Origin: Bacillus chungangensis
Lineage (GTDB): Bacteria; Bacillota; Bacilli; Bacillales; Bacillaceae_C
Assembly: GCF_030812995.1 (NCBI RefSeq)
Contig: NZ_JAUSTT010000024.1
Coordinates: forward strand, 1 to 64,000
DNA length: 64,000 nucleotides
Direction of reading: 5' to 3'
In this document: positions 36,302-44,921 of the stretch, piece after piece
How the letters are laid out: each line of letters begins with the position of its first letter
Numbering within the stretch: position 1 is the stretch's first letter
Translations under genes and position numbers: made by a program
The notes under the pieces: generated by a model
What the model was told of the DNA's origin: nothing
Seen by the model: only the letters and a program-made list of their open reading frames with translations
Databases searched by the model: none

Positions 36302-38166
36302 TTATGCTTCACTCGTTCCTGTTCTTCTGCTTGTTTTGCCGTATTCCATTTTGTCATATCCCCTACTAAATACCCTGTGATTCGTCTGATCCGTTCTATA
36401 TATGTTTCATCATGATTTTTACATCGAGGACACTCATTATCAATTGTTCCTGTAAAGCCACAGCACTTGCAGCGATCAACTGGATGATTAATCGAACCGT
36501 ATCCAATCTGATATTGCGCCATTGCTTTTACTAAAACATCAAGGGCTTCTATATTTTTTGACACATCACCATCGCACTCAATATAACTAATATGCCCAGC
36601 ATTGCATAAAGCGTGGAAAGGACCCTCTTTTCTGATCTTATCAATTGCTTTAATAGGATAATAGACAGGAATATGGTATGAATTCGTATAGTATTGACGG
36701 TCTGTTACTCCTTTAATAATACCGAACTCCTGTTGATCTTGCTTCGTGAATTTTCCTGACAGCCCTTCTGCCGGCGTCGCAATAAGGGAGAAATTCAAGC
36801 GATGTTCTTCAATGGCATCATCCATCTTCTTTCTCATGAATTGAATGATTTCGTAACCTATTTGATAAGCTGTATCATTTTCACCGTGATGGCTGCCTGT
36901 TAAGGCTTTAAGTGCTTCTGCCAATCCAATAAATCCGACACTCAATGTCCCTTGTTTTAACAGATCTTCCAGTGAATCTTCTTCTTTCAGATTTTCTCCG
37001 CCCTTCCAAATACCCTGTGAATAAAGAAATGGGAAGTGTTTCGCTTTCTTTTTCATTTGAAATTTATATCGCTCTAGCAATTGTTGAATCGTTATGTCCA
37101 TGTAATAATCCAACTTCTCATAAAACTGCTCTAACGTATTAGAAGTTAAAGCAATCTTGACAAGATTGATGCTCGTAAAGGATAAATTGCCTCTTCCAAC
37201 ACTGTTTTCATCGCCATGCAAGTTACCCATTACACGAGTTCTACAACCCATATAAGCGACTTCCGACTCAGGTGTCCCATTATAATATTGATAGTTAAAA
37301 GGAGCATCAATAAAACTAAAATTTGGAAATAAGCGTTTTGCTGTTGTTTGGAGCGCCAATTGGTATAAATCGTAATTCGGTTCATGTGGCTCAAAATTAA
37401 TTCCTTTTTTCATTTTAAAAATTTGAATAGGAAATATCGGCGTTTCTCCATTGCCTAGACCTGCTTGTGTTGCCAGCAAGATATTTTTTATTACCATCCG
37501 ACCGGCAGGAGATGTATCTGTGCCATAATTGATTGATACGAATGGAACTTGGGCTCCACTTCTTGAATGCATACTGTTGCAATTATGAACAAATGCTTCA
37601 CATGCCTGATAAACGTCACGATCAGTTTCTTTCCACGCTTGTTCCTCTTTTTCTTCCGCTGTAAAAGAGGTTGGATATTCATTTATTCTTTTTAAATGTT
37701 TCTGAAACGTTTTTAACACATAAGGCGCCAAATCATAATCAAAAGTAGGATATGATTGTCCACCATGCTGCATATTTTGATTGCTTTGCAGAATAATAGA
37801 TGACAAAGCCATTGCACTGCTAATATCATTAGGCTCTCTCATATGTCCGTGTCCTGTATTGAAGCCGCCTTTTAGTACTTTTCCTAAAGGAATTTGACAG
37901 CATGTTGTTGTGCCAGTAGGCATATAATCTAAATCATGAGGATGGATATAATGATCCTCCACCGCTTTCTTTACAATTGGTGATAACATATATTGCTTCA
38001 CATAGTATTTGGCGCTCTCGGAACCAAATTTGCCCATTTGTCCCATTGGTGTCTTTCCGTCTACATTGGCATTTTCTTGAATTAAATCTTGATTAGATGT
38101 TTCAACTATTTCTTTAAATGCCTTGATTAGATTAACTGTTTCTAAATCTGTTGCTACATTTTTCAT
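36298..38166 (-). CDS. nrdD: Class III anaerobic ribonucleoside-triphosphate reductase
   Basis: The 622-residue enzyme reduces ribonucleoside triphosphates without oxygen. The C-terminal glycyl-radical loop is RRITGYLVGD near residue 600, preceded by a four-cysteine zinc site (CKCCGFTG and CPRCKN). Active-site cysteines include GCRTR near 300. It is shorter than the E. coli enzyme and shows no N-terminal ATP-cone. A GGGAGG site precedes the ATG. It heads the nrdDG operon; two NrdR boxes lie 340 bases upstream. Confidence 0.94.
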   Translation of the reverse strand: MKNVATDLETVNLIKAFKEIVETSNQDLIQENANVDGKTPMGQMGKFGSESAKYYVKQYMLSPIVKKAVEDHYIHPHDLDYMPTGTTTCCQIPLGKVLKGGFNTGHGHMREPNDISSAMALSSIILQSNQNMQHGGQSYPTFDYDLAPYVLKTFQKHLKRINEYPTSFTAEEKEEQAWKETDRDVYQACEAFVHNCNSMHSRSGAQVPFVSINYGTDTSPAGRMVIKNILLATQAGLGNGETPIFPIQIFKMKKGINFEPHEPNYDLYQLALQTTAKRLFPNFSFIDAPFNYQYYNGTPESEVAYMGCRTRVMGNLHGDENSVGRGNLSFTSINLVKIALTSNTLEQFYEKLDYYMDITIQQLLERYKFQMKKKAKHFPFLYSQGIWKGGENLKEEDSLEDLLKQGTLSVGFIGLAEALKALTGSHHGENDTAYQIGYEIIQFMRKKMDDAIEEHRLNFSLIATPAEGLSGKFTKQDQQEFGIIKGVTDRQYYTNSYHIPVYYPIKAIDKIRKEGPFHALCNAGHISYIECDGDVSKNIEALDVLVKAMAQYQIGYGSINHPVDRCKCCGFTGTIDNECPRCKNHDETYIERIRRITGYLVGDMTKWNTAKQAEEQERVKHK

Positions 38167-38218
38167 TATGAACCTCCCAAAATCTTCATCAACAATCCGT
38201 TAAATCTTAGTATGTAAA

Positions 38219-38440
38219 ATAAAGTGAAACTTCCATCAGTGGGGGTTTTCTATCATCCCCCACTGATAAGAAGTAGAACAAAGGCTAAGGTCGCAACGTC
38301 CTGTTGCAACGCCTTTGTGACCGACATCCTGTCGGCCCGAACCAATCGGACATTTACTGGCAGTTATCCCCCACCTAGACTTCTTCGAGTCCTCTTACTC
38401 TTAAGGTAGGGGTCTTACTGCCAGTTAGATGTGGGATAAA
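38219..38440 (+). repeat. Hairpin repeat family, near-complete copy in the nrdD leader
   Basis: Perfect first hairpin (ATCAGTGGGGG / CCCCCACTGAT), ACAAAGGC to GCCTTTGT, no TCGAAAAAG module, CTGTCGGCCCGAACC, and the closing stem CTGGCAGT-CCCCACCT to AGGT-GGGG-ACTGCCAG. It lies between the NrdR boxes and nrdD, hence within the transcribed leader on the minus strand. Confidence 0.87.
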
Positions 38441-38502
38441 TCTATATAACAAATGCGAGGGAATATAGATATCTATCAAATTCCTGATGAAAAAGCAATT
38501 AA

Positions 38503-38550
38503 AATCAATATATAGTGTAAAATAGTTAAATTTAAACCTATATATTGTGT
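38503..38550 (-). promoter_or_regulatory. Two NrdR boxes upstream of nrdDG
   Basis: AATCAATATATAGTGT (38503-38518) and AACCTATATATTGTGT (38535-38550) both fit the NrdR box pattern (acaCwAtATaTwGtgt). Their starts are 32 bases apart, three helical turns, the usual arrangement for cooperative NrdR binding over a nrd promoter. Confidence 0.78.
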
Positions 38551-38714
38551 CTTAATCTATCCTAACATAAAATAATTTTTTAGCAGCATGTTTTTTTGAA
38601 CAATTTTTGTCGATGATGAAATGAAAAGAAGTTGAGAATGTAAATTCATTAGAGGATTTGGTTATTGATGCTGGTCAAATTCCAATGCTCTTTTGATCAT
38701 CCAATTCAAAATGA

Positions 38715-38752
38715 AGATGGGATCTTGATTTGCCAGTTAATGTGAGATAAAG
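38715..38752 (+). repeat. Tail fragment of the hairpin repeat family
   Basis: GGATCTTGATTTGCCAGTTAATGTGAGATAAA matches the family's tail. It ends a few bases before the ribosome site (AAAGGGG) of the following lysoplasmalogenase gene. Confidence 0.6.
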
Positions 38753-38765
38753 GGGTTAAAAGCAA

Positions 38766-39419
38766 ATGAATCGTAAGAAGTTTTTAATCTGTATGGTCAT
38801 TTTGTTTGGCATCGGTTGTCTTATTAGCATTGCTGGAGAGAATGTGTTCTTTCGTTGGCTATTTAAGCTTGGTACAATGGTATGGATCATGTTGTTCGCT
38901 GGAACGTTGAAAAGTCCAACTAAGAAATATAAATCACTCATTATTCTGGGGCTTTTCTTATCTGTTATTGGTGATGCTTTTTTATTACTAGAAGGAGAGA
39001 AATGGTTTTTATTCGGTTTGCTTGCCTTTTTAACAGCCCACCTCACTTATATTGCAGCCTTTTCTACAAGATGGTCCCGATCATCTGACCATGTTTCTCC
39101 AATCATTATAATGATACTTTATGCACTGCTAATTGTAATAAATCTTTATAGAGGAATGGCTGCACACGAGACAACTTATTTTTTTATTCCGGTTATGTTT
39201 TATGTTGTTGTGATTGCTTTTATGAGCTGGAGTGCATTTATAAGCTGTAATAAACATGCAATCATCGGCTCCCTTTTCTTTATCATATCCGATTCCATTC
39301 TTGCTTGGGATAGATTTGTTGAACCGATTTCGATATCAGGTTATATCATTATGTTTACGTATTATACCGCACAAGTTTTCATTACATTAAGTATTGAAAA
39401 AGTCAATATAGACAATTAA
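38766..39419 (+). CDS. YhhN family membrane protein (lysoplasmalogenase)
   Basis: The 217-residue integral membrane protein has about seven to eight hydrophobic helices. It carries the YhhN-type motif GDAFLLLEGEKWFLFGL near residue 65, and SDSILAWDRF near 178, acidic residues thought to form the active site of this family (TMEM86-like lysoplasmalogenases). An AAAGGGG site lies before the ATG, directly after a repeat-tail fragment. It is a single gene. Confidence 0.8.
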   Translation: MNRKKFLICMVILFGIGCLISIAGENVFFRWLFKLGTMVWIMLFAGTLKSPTKKYKSLIILGLFLSVIGDAFLLLEGEKWFLFGLLAFLTAHLTYIAAFSTRWSRSSDHVSPIIIMILYALLIVINLYRGMAAHETTYFFIPVMFYVVVIAFMSWSAFISCNKHAIIGSLFFIISDSILAWDRFVEPISISGYIIMFTYYTAQVFITLSIEKVNIDN

Positions 39420-39466
39420 CGTTGTCATCATCATCGATCATTTCAATTAAAAAAAAGGAATACTTT

Positions 39467-39532
39467 AGAACAGTTAACGGGGATGCCCCTTAGCTGCTTA
39501 GGCGGCTATTGGGGTATCCCCATGCTGTTCTT
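39467..39532 (-). terminator. Terminator of adhE
   Basis: A long multi-stem hairpin: GAACAG to CTGTTC outside, GGGGATGCCCC to GGGGTATCCCC inside, and GCTGC to GCGGC at the tip. On the minus strand it is followed by CCTTTTTTTT. It lies 27 bases past the adhE stop. Confidence 0.82.
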
Positions 39533-39558
39533 AATCTCTTAAAAATTAATCTAAAACA

Positions 39559-42162
39559 TTAAACTCCTTTAAATGCTTGTCGATAAATTTCAGCTAACTC
39601 GGTAACGAGCGGCAGCTTCGGATTAGCTGTTGTACATTGATCTTCAAAAGCTCGTTCTGCCAATTCATCTACTTTATGATCAAAGTCTTTCTTACTCACG
39701 CCGCATGCTTCAATGCTCATTGGAATATTAAGCTCTCTTGCAAGCCTTATAATTGCTTGGACAAGACTTTCTACTCCTTCTTCTGTAGTACGAGCAGGCA
39801 ATCCTAGTATTCTAGCAATTTCTGCATATCGTTTGTCAGCAATGAAATGTTCGTATTTTGGAAATGCTGCAAACTTCGTAGGTTTTGTTGCATTATAGCG
39901 AATTACGTGCGGTAATAAAATCGTATTTGCACGTCCGTGAGCAATGTGGAATTCTGCTCCAAGCTTATGAGCCAAGCTATGGTTAATTCCTAAGAAGGCA
40001 TTTGCAAAAGCCATCCCTGCAATAGTCGATGCATTATGCATTTTCTCACGAGCTAATTCATCATTCCCATTTCGATATGCTTTTGGTAAATATTCAAATA
40101 CAAGTTGAATGGCTTTAATAGCAAGCCCATCCGTATAATCATTTGCCATATTTGAAACGAAAGACTCAATAGCGTGAGTCAATACATCCATTCCCGTATC
40201 AGCTGTTACGTGCTTCGGTACAGACATCACGAATTGTGGGTCAACAATCGCGACATCAGGTGTTAATTCGTAATCAGCGAGCGGATACTTTGTATTGTTT
40301 GTTTTATCCGTAATAACAGCGAATGGTGTTACTTCAGATCCGGTTCCTGATGTAGTTGGAATACCTACAAATTTAGCTTTTTGCCCTAATTTCGGGTATT
40401 TAAAAATACGTTTGCGAATATCAAGGAATTTTTGTTTTAACCCTTCAACATTAGTTTCTGGGTGTTCATAGAAAAGCCACATTCCTTTTGCCGCATCCAT
40501 TGGCGAACCGCCGCCAAATGCAATGATGCAATCAGGTTCAAAGCTCTTCATCATTTCTGCGCCTTTCATCACCGTTTCAAAAGATGGGTCTGGTTCCACG
40601 TCAGAAAAGATTTCGCAATGAACATAATCAGGACGCTGGCGTAAATAATAAAGTAATTTATCAACATAACCAAGTCTTACCATCCCTTGGTCTGTTACAA
40701 TGAAAGCTTTTTTAATATTGGGCATTTTTGATAAATATTGAGTCGCATGTTTTTCAAAATATATTTTCTCTGGCACTTTAAACCATTGCATATTGACATT
40801 CCTTTTCGCCATTTTTTTAATATTAATAAGATGAATGGCCCCGACATTTGTAGAAACAGAATTGCCGCCAAATGTACCGCATCCAAGCGTTAATGATGGC
40901 ATGTAGGCGTTGTAAATGTCGCCGATTGCACCTTGTGAAGAAGGAGCATTGACAATCAAGCGGCCAACCTTCATTCGTTTGCCAAATTCATTAAGCACTT
41001 TCTCGTCCTCTGAATGGATGACGGCAGAATGTCCTAATCCACCAAATTCAAGCATCTCTTCTGCTCGTGTTAAACCTTCTTCCGTATTGTTTGCTTTAAA
41101 ACATGCGAGCACCGGACTTAACTTTTCTCTTGAAAGTGGATTGTCAGGTCCTACTCCTTTTAACTCTGCTACAAGCATTTTTGTATCCTTATGAACAGTA
41201 ACACCTGCTATTTTCGCAATTTCATAAGCTGATTTCCCGACAATTGCTGGATTTACTGCACAAGTGTTCTCATTAATCACTAACTTTTCCACTTTGCTTT
41301 TTTCTTCTTCATTTAAGAAATGACAGCTATGATAAATCATTTCTTGTTTTACAGCTTCATAGATTTCTTTATCAACAATAACTGCTTGCTCAGAAGCACA
41401 AATCATACCGTTGTCAAACGTTTTTGATAGAATAAGATCGTTTACCGCACGCTTAATGTTTGCAGTTTTTTCAATGTAGCAAGGGACGTTTCCTGGTCCA
41501 ACGCCTAATGCTGGTTTTCCAGAACTGTAGGCTGATTTAACCATTCCTGCTCCACCCGTAGCTAAAATCAGTGAAATCCCTGGATGATTCATGAGTTTCT
41601 GAGTTGCTTCAATGGACGGCATTTCTATCCATTGAACACAATGTTCCGGAGCTCCTGCTTTTATTGCCGCATCACGTAAAACCTTCCCTGCTTGACTGCT
41701 GCATTTTTGAGAAGAAGGGTGAAAAGCAAAAATAATCGGATTACGGGTTTTAATTGAGATTAATGTTTTAAACATGGTCGTAGAAGTAGGATTCGTTACC
41801 GGAGTAATCCCACAAATGACACCGACAGGTTCGGCAATCTCTATTATGCCCTCATGTTCATTTTCACTAATAACACCAACTGTTTTATCGTATTTAATGT
41901 TGTGGTAAACATATTCTGTTGCAAATATGTTTTTAATAATTTTATCTTCATAAACACCGCGCTTTGTTTCTTCTACAGCTAGCTTTGCTAGTGGCATATG
42001 CTGATCAAGTCCGGCCAATGCCATCTCTTTTACAATGTGATCAATTTCTTCTTGGTTATAATCCTTAAATTGGGCAAGGGCTTGTTGTGCATTTTTTACT
42101 AAAGTATCAATCATATTCGATACATTGTTATCCTTGTTTAACACACGTTCTTCTGTTGCCAT
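39559..42162 (-). CDS. adhE: Bifunctional acetaldehyde-CoA/alcohol dehydrogenase
   Basis: The 867-residue fusion reduces acetyl-CoA to acetaldehyde and on to ethanol, regenerating NAD+ in fermentation. The N-terminal aldehyde dehydrogenase half has its catalytic cysteine in GMICASEQ near residue 253 and GPGNVPCYIE near 220. The C-terminal iron-dependent alcohol dehydrogenase half has GGGSPMDAAKGMW near 550 and the iron histidines around GINHSLAHKLGAEFHIAHG near 720. Length is standard. AAGGAGG precedes the ATG. It has its own promoter and terminator. Confidence 0.96.
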   Translation of the reverse strand: MATEERVLNKDNNVSNMIDTLVKNAQQALAQFKDYNQEEIDHIVKEMALAGLDQHMPLAKLAVEETKRGVYEDKIIKNIFATEYVYHNIKYDKTVGVISENEHEGIIEIAEPVGVICGITPVTNPTSTTMFKTLISIKTRNPIIFAFHPSSQKCSSQAGKVLRDAAIKAGAPEHCVQWIEMPSIEATQKLMNHPGISLILATGGAGMVKSAYSSGKPALGVGPGNVPCYIEKTANIKRAVNDLILSKTFDNGMICASEQAVIVDKEIYEAVKQEMIYHSCHFLNEEEKSKVEKLVINENTCAVNPAIVGKSAYEIAKIAGVTVHKDTKMLVAELKGVGPDNPLSREKLSPVLACFKANNTEEGLTRAEEMLEFGGLGHSAVIHSEDEKVLNEFGKRMKVGRLIVNAPSSQGAIGDIYNAYMPSLTLGCGTFGGNSVSTNVGAIHLINIKKMAKRNVNMQWFKVPEKIYFEKHATQYLSKMPNIKKAFIVTDQGMVRLGYVDKLLYYLRQRPDYVHCEIFSDVEPDPSFETVMKGAEMMKSFEPDCIIAFGGGSPMDAAKGMWLFYEHPETNVEGLKQKFLDIRKRIFKYPKLGQKAKFVGIPTTSGTGSEVTPFAVITDKTNNTKYPLADYELTPDVAIVDPQFVMSVPKHVTADTGMDVLTHAIESFVSNMANDYTDGLAIKAIQLVFEYLPKAYRNGNDELAREKMHNASTIAGMAFANAFLGINHSLAHKLGAEFHIAHGRANTILLPHVIRYNATKPTKFAAFPKYEHFIADKRYAEIARILGLPARTTEEGVESLVQAIIRLARELNIPMSIEACGVSKKDFDHKVDELAERAFEDQCTTANPKLPLVTELAEIYRQAFKGV

Positions 42163-42178
42163 ATATATAACCTCCTTG

Positions 42179-42347
42179 AAGTTTGTGAAATGTTGAGCAT
42201 ACTTCTTGAAAAAATAAAAGAAGTAGTTGAAAACCTCTTTACACGTTTATTATAAAACATTATTTTAGATTTGCAATAAAAAGTTTGTGAAATGTTGAGC
42301 AATCTTTTTTCAATAAACATATAGCGAAAAAAGTGGACGCGTTTACA
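42179..42347 (-). promoter_or_regulatory. adhE promoter with flanking direct repeats and a cre-like site
   Basis: On the minus strand TTGCAA (42271-42276), a 16-base spacer and TATAAT (42249-42254) form a sigma-A promoter. A perfect 21-bp direct repeat with core TTGTGAAATGTTGAGCA occurs on both sides of it (42179-42199 and 42281-42301); its TTGTGA half fits a Rex half-site. A cre-like TGTAAACGCGTCCA, 13 of 14 matches, lies at 42334-42347. Redox and carbon control of ethanol formation is inferred. Confidence 0.6.
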
Positions 42348-42421
42348 ATACACTAATAACAAGATGTTTAACGGTCTATACCATATCGAAAAAAAAAGAA
42401 AAAATTTTTTTATCGAAACGT

Positions 42422-42451
42422 AACCCACCGTCTTCTTCAGAACGGTGGGTT
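42422..42451 (-). terminator. Terminator of the PTS/phosphotriesterase operon
   Basis: AACCCACCGT pairs with ACGGTGGGTT around a 10-base loop. Downstream on the minus strand is a long A/T-rich stretch containing T-runs. It lies beyond a hairpin repeat following the creatininase-family gene. Confidence 0.7.
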
Positions 42452-42458
42452 CATAATT

Positions 42459-42598
42459 ATAAAGTGAAACTTCCATCAACTGATGGTTAGTTAAACCAAT
42501 CGGACATTTACTGGCAGTTATCCCCACCTAGACTTCTTCTATTCCATTCCTCTTACTCTTGAGGTGGGGGTATTACTGCCAGTTAGATGTGGGATAAA
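42459..42598 (+). repeat. Hairpin repeat family, short copy overlapping a stop codon
   Basis: It starts ATAAAGTGAAACTTCCATCA; the first hairpin is reduced to CCATCA-N2-TGATGG. Then come ACCAATCGGACATTTACTGG, the closing stem CTGGCAGT to ACTGCCAG, and the tail AGATGTGGGATAAA. The tail's complement supplies the last codons and stop of the creatininase-family gene. Confidence 0.85.
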
Positions 42599-43335
42599 CA
42601 TATTTTTTCTTTATAAGCTTCTAACATCATTTCTTCCATTTCATCAATGAAGACGTTTAGCATTTTTTCACCTTTCTCTTTTGTCGCTTTTGTTGCGTCT
42701 CCATATACACCGCTCTTGCTTATCTCTCCAAGCGATATCCCTGATTTTCCATATAACTTCGGTTGTTCGGGATATTCTCTCACTGCTTTTTTCATATCCA
42801 CTAATTCTGGTTTTAAAGCTAGCATCATGGATGTTTCAAATTCACAAGCATGAATCATTCCATGCCAGCTAGGTGTCTCGCAATACTCCTGCATTCTAAG
42901 CTGGAGGTTAGGATAGAATAGATAGATAACCGGGAGACTCAATTCATCCATTAACTCTCTAGTAGCATATTTCATACTCGCATTATTTGCATCGTGTCCA
43001 TTTATTAACACTAATAATTTTATACCATAACGGGATACACTGTGAGCAACATCTTTTATAACTGATTCGACATGATGCTGCTGTAAAGACACAGTCCCTG
43101 GAATATCCCTCCAAACCCACGAGTAACCAAAGGGAAGGGAAGGCAGCATCATAGCCCCCGTTCTTTCAGATAATTTTCGGGAAATCCCTTCAGCTAAAAA
43201 TATATCTACCCCAAGTGGCAAATGATGCCCATGCTGTTCAGTTGCACCTAAAGGTAATATCGCGACAGGAAAATCTTCGATTGCTTTTTTAACTTCATCC
43301 CTTGTCATATAAATGAGTTCTTTAGCCTTTTTCAT
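42583..43335 (-). CDS. Creatininase-family amidohydrolase
   Basis: The 250-residue metal hydrolase has the creatininase metal motif LPLGATEQHGHHLPLGVD near residue 26, with NGHDANNASMKYATREL near 113 (usually NGHGGN) and CEFETSMM near 165. Such enzymes hydrolyse cyclic or linear amides. It starts directly after the aldolase stop and is the last gene of the ascorbate-class PTS operon. Its final codons and stop lie in a hairpin repeat, so its original C-terminus may differ slightly. Substrate unknown. Confidence 0.82.
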   Translation of the reverse strand: MKKAKELIYMTRDEVKKAIEDFPVAILPLGATEQHGHHLPLGVDIFLAEGISRKLSERTGAMMLPSLPFGYSWVWRDIPGTVSLQQHHVESVIKDVAHSVSRYGIKLLVLINGHDANNASMKYATRELMDELSLPVIYLFYPNLQLRMQEYCETPSWHGMIHACEFETSMMLALKPELVDMKKAVREYPEQPKLYGKSGISLGEISKSGVYGDATKATKEKGEKMLNVFIDEMEEMMLEAYKEKICLSHI

Positions 43336-43959
43336 TTAAACACCTGCATTCTTTAAGACGGATACATACTGTCTCGCTTTATTTTTGATTTGTTCTTTGT
43401 CCTTCTTAGTAGCTCCACGGGGCACTAAATCACTGCCAAGGCCAAAATATGAGCACCCAGCATGATAATAATCAAGAATATTATCTACCGTAATGCCGCC
43501 AACAGCCATTAAATCAATGTTTGGAAAAGGTCCCTTTAAATTTTTTATATAGTTAGTTCCTAAATTAGCAGCAGGAAATAATTTAAGAACTTGAACGTTT
43601 TGATGAAGCGCCTGCATTACTTCTCCCGGTGAAAATACACTCGGATATATGTCAACATTTAATTTTTTCAATTCTTGAATAAGTTCTTTATCCCATCCTG
43701 GAGTAAGTACAAATCTTGCTCCAGCTGCAATTGCTTTTCTTGCTTGGTCGGCCGTAGTAACTGTACCAACACCTAAATAAATATCTTGTCGAAATTTTTC
43801 ATGCAATTTTCTAATACATGCAAGACCCTTTCCTTCTTCACTTAAAGAAACTTCAACCCAGTTTATTCCACCTTCTAGTAAAGCCTCTTGTATACTAATG
43901 ACCTCTAAAGGATCTACACCTCGGATAATCGCAACAATATTCCCTTTATTAAAACTCAT
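43336..43959 (-). CDS. KDPG/KHG-type aldolase (Eda family)
   Basis: The 207-residue TIM-barrel class I aldolase has the Schiff-base lysine in VLKLFPAANLG near residue 125, the catalytic glutamate in WVEVSLSEEG near 36, and PGW near 89. Eda-family enzymes cleave 2-keto-3-deoxy-phosphosugar acids to pyruvate and an aldehyde phosphate. A GGGAGG site precedes the ATG. Placed after the phosphotriesterase-like gene, it probably performs the cleavage step of this pathway. Exact substrate unknown. Confidence 0.87.
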   Translation of the reverse strand: MSFNKGNIVAIIRGVDPLEVISIQEALLEGGINWVEVSLSEEGKGLACIRKLHEKFRQDIYLGVGTVTTADQARKAIAAGARFVLTPGWDKELIQELKKLNVDIYPSVFSPGEVMQALHQNVQVLKLFPAANLGTNYIKNLKGPFPNIDLMAVGGITVDNILDYYHAGCSYFGLGSDLVPRGATKKDKEQIKNKARQYVSVLKNAGV

Positions 43960-43971
43960 GGCATTTCCTCC

Positions 43972-44886
43972 CTAAAATTGCCCTAGCCAGCGTGCCGGGT
44001 TTTTAACAAAAATAGTTTGTATATGATCTTCGCTTATTCCTTCACTTAATAAACGAGGAACAAATTTTTTAAGAATATATTCAAAGCCGGGACCGCCGCC
44101 ATAAGCATGAAGGTATTTTTGTCTTCCCATATCAGCCGAGATTAACAATTGTTCAACATACCCATTTTCTATCATATTTTTAATCAGACTAACTCTAACA
44201 CTATCCGGGTAATATTTAATTTTGCTTGTCCCATCAAACTGGACATATGCTCCTCTTTTTGCCAGCTGCAAATGATAATAAGGATCTGCGTTGCGATCAC
44301 TATGTCCAACAGCAACTTTTGTTACATCCACACCTTCTTCTTCAAGAAGATCAAGCATTTCTTCTCCCATCGTTCCAGCTTCTGTATGAAGCCAAACTGG
44401 TGCTCCAGTTTCTAATTGCGCCCTTGCCATCGCTCTTGTCGCTTTTTCTTCTAATGGATGAATGAGCTGATCCCATGAACCGGCTTTTAAAAAGCCTGCT
44501 TTTGCTGTTGTTCCATCCATCCCTATCGTGACATCACGGACTAATTTTTGTGATATTTCCTCAATTGTTAATGATTGCACCCATCTTGGAAAATAGATAT
44601 GTTTATTAAAACCTGTAGTTGCAACGACATGTACTCCAGTTTCTTGCGCCATTCTAACGAGTTGTTGTGCTTCACGTCCATAGTCTAAAGTTGTTGCATC
44701 TACAAGCGTTTGACCGCCAGCACGTTTAAATCTCCATAACTCGCTAACACTTGCCTCATAATTCGTTAACTCTAAATCTCTGTCACTTTGGCTTGCAGGC
44801 GGATTGGCCCACAAATGTTCATGACTATAAGTAAAACCTAAATCGTTGGCATCTATATCTCCTAGTACAGTACGAACTTTCGCCAT
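43972..44886 (-). CDS. Phosphotriesterase-like lactonase (PLL)
   Basis: The metallohydrolase of about 304 residues is of the amidohydrolase superfamily. All binuclear ligands are visible: HEH in YSHEHLW near residue 22, the carbamylated lysine in GFLKAGS near 145, His in VWLHTEAG near 176, His in VGHSDRN near 205 and Asp in SADMGR near 263. Listeria and Bacillus homologues in PTS operons hydrolyse phosphorylated furanose lactones. The frame runs to 45000, but the ATG at 44886 follows TTAGGAG and avoids overlap with the IIC gene. Confidence 0.85.
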   Translation of the reverse strand: MAKVRTVLGDIDANDLGFTYSHEHLWANPPASQSDRDLELTNYEASVSELWRFKRAGGQTLVDATTLDYGREAQQLVRMAQETGVHVVATTGFNKHIYFPRWVQSLTIEEISQKLVRDVTIGMDGTTAKAGFLKAGSWDQLIHPLEEKATRAMARAQLETGAPVWLHTEAGTMGEEMLDLLEEEGVDVTKVAVGHSDRNADPYYHLQLAKRGAYVQFDGTSKIKYYPDSVRVSLIKNMIENGYVEQLLISADMGRQKYLHAYGGGPGFEYILKKFVPRLLSEGISEDHIQTIFVKNPARWLGQF

Positions 44887-44921
44887 TTCTATCACTCCTA
44901 ATATATAAGTTTGGAAAACTC

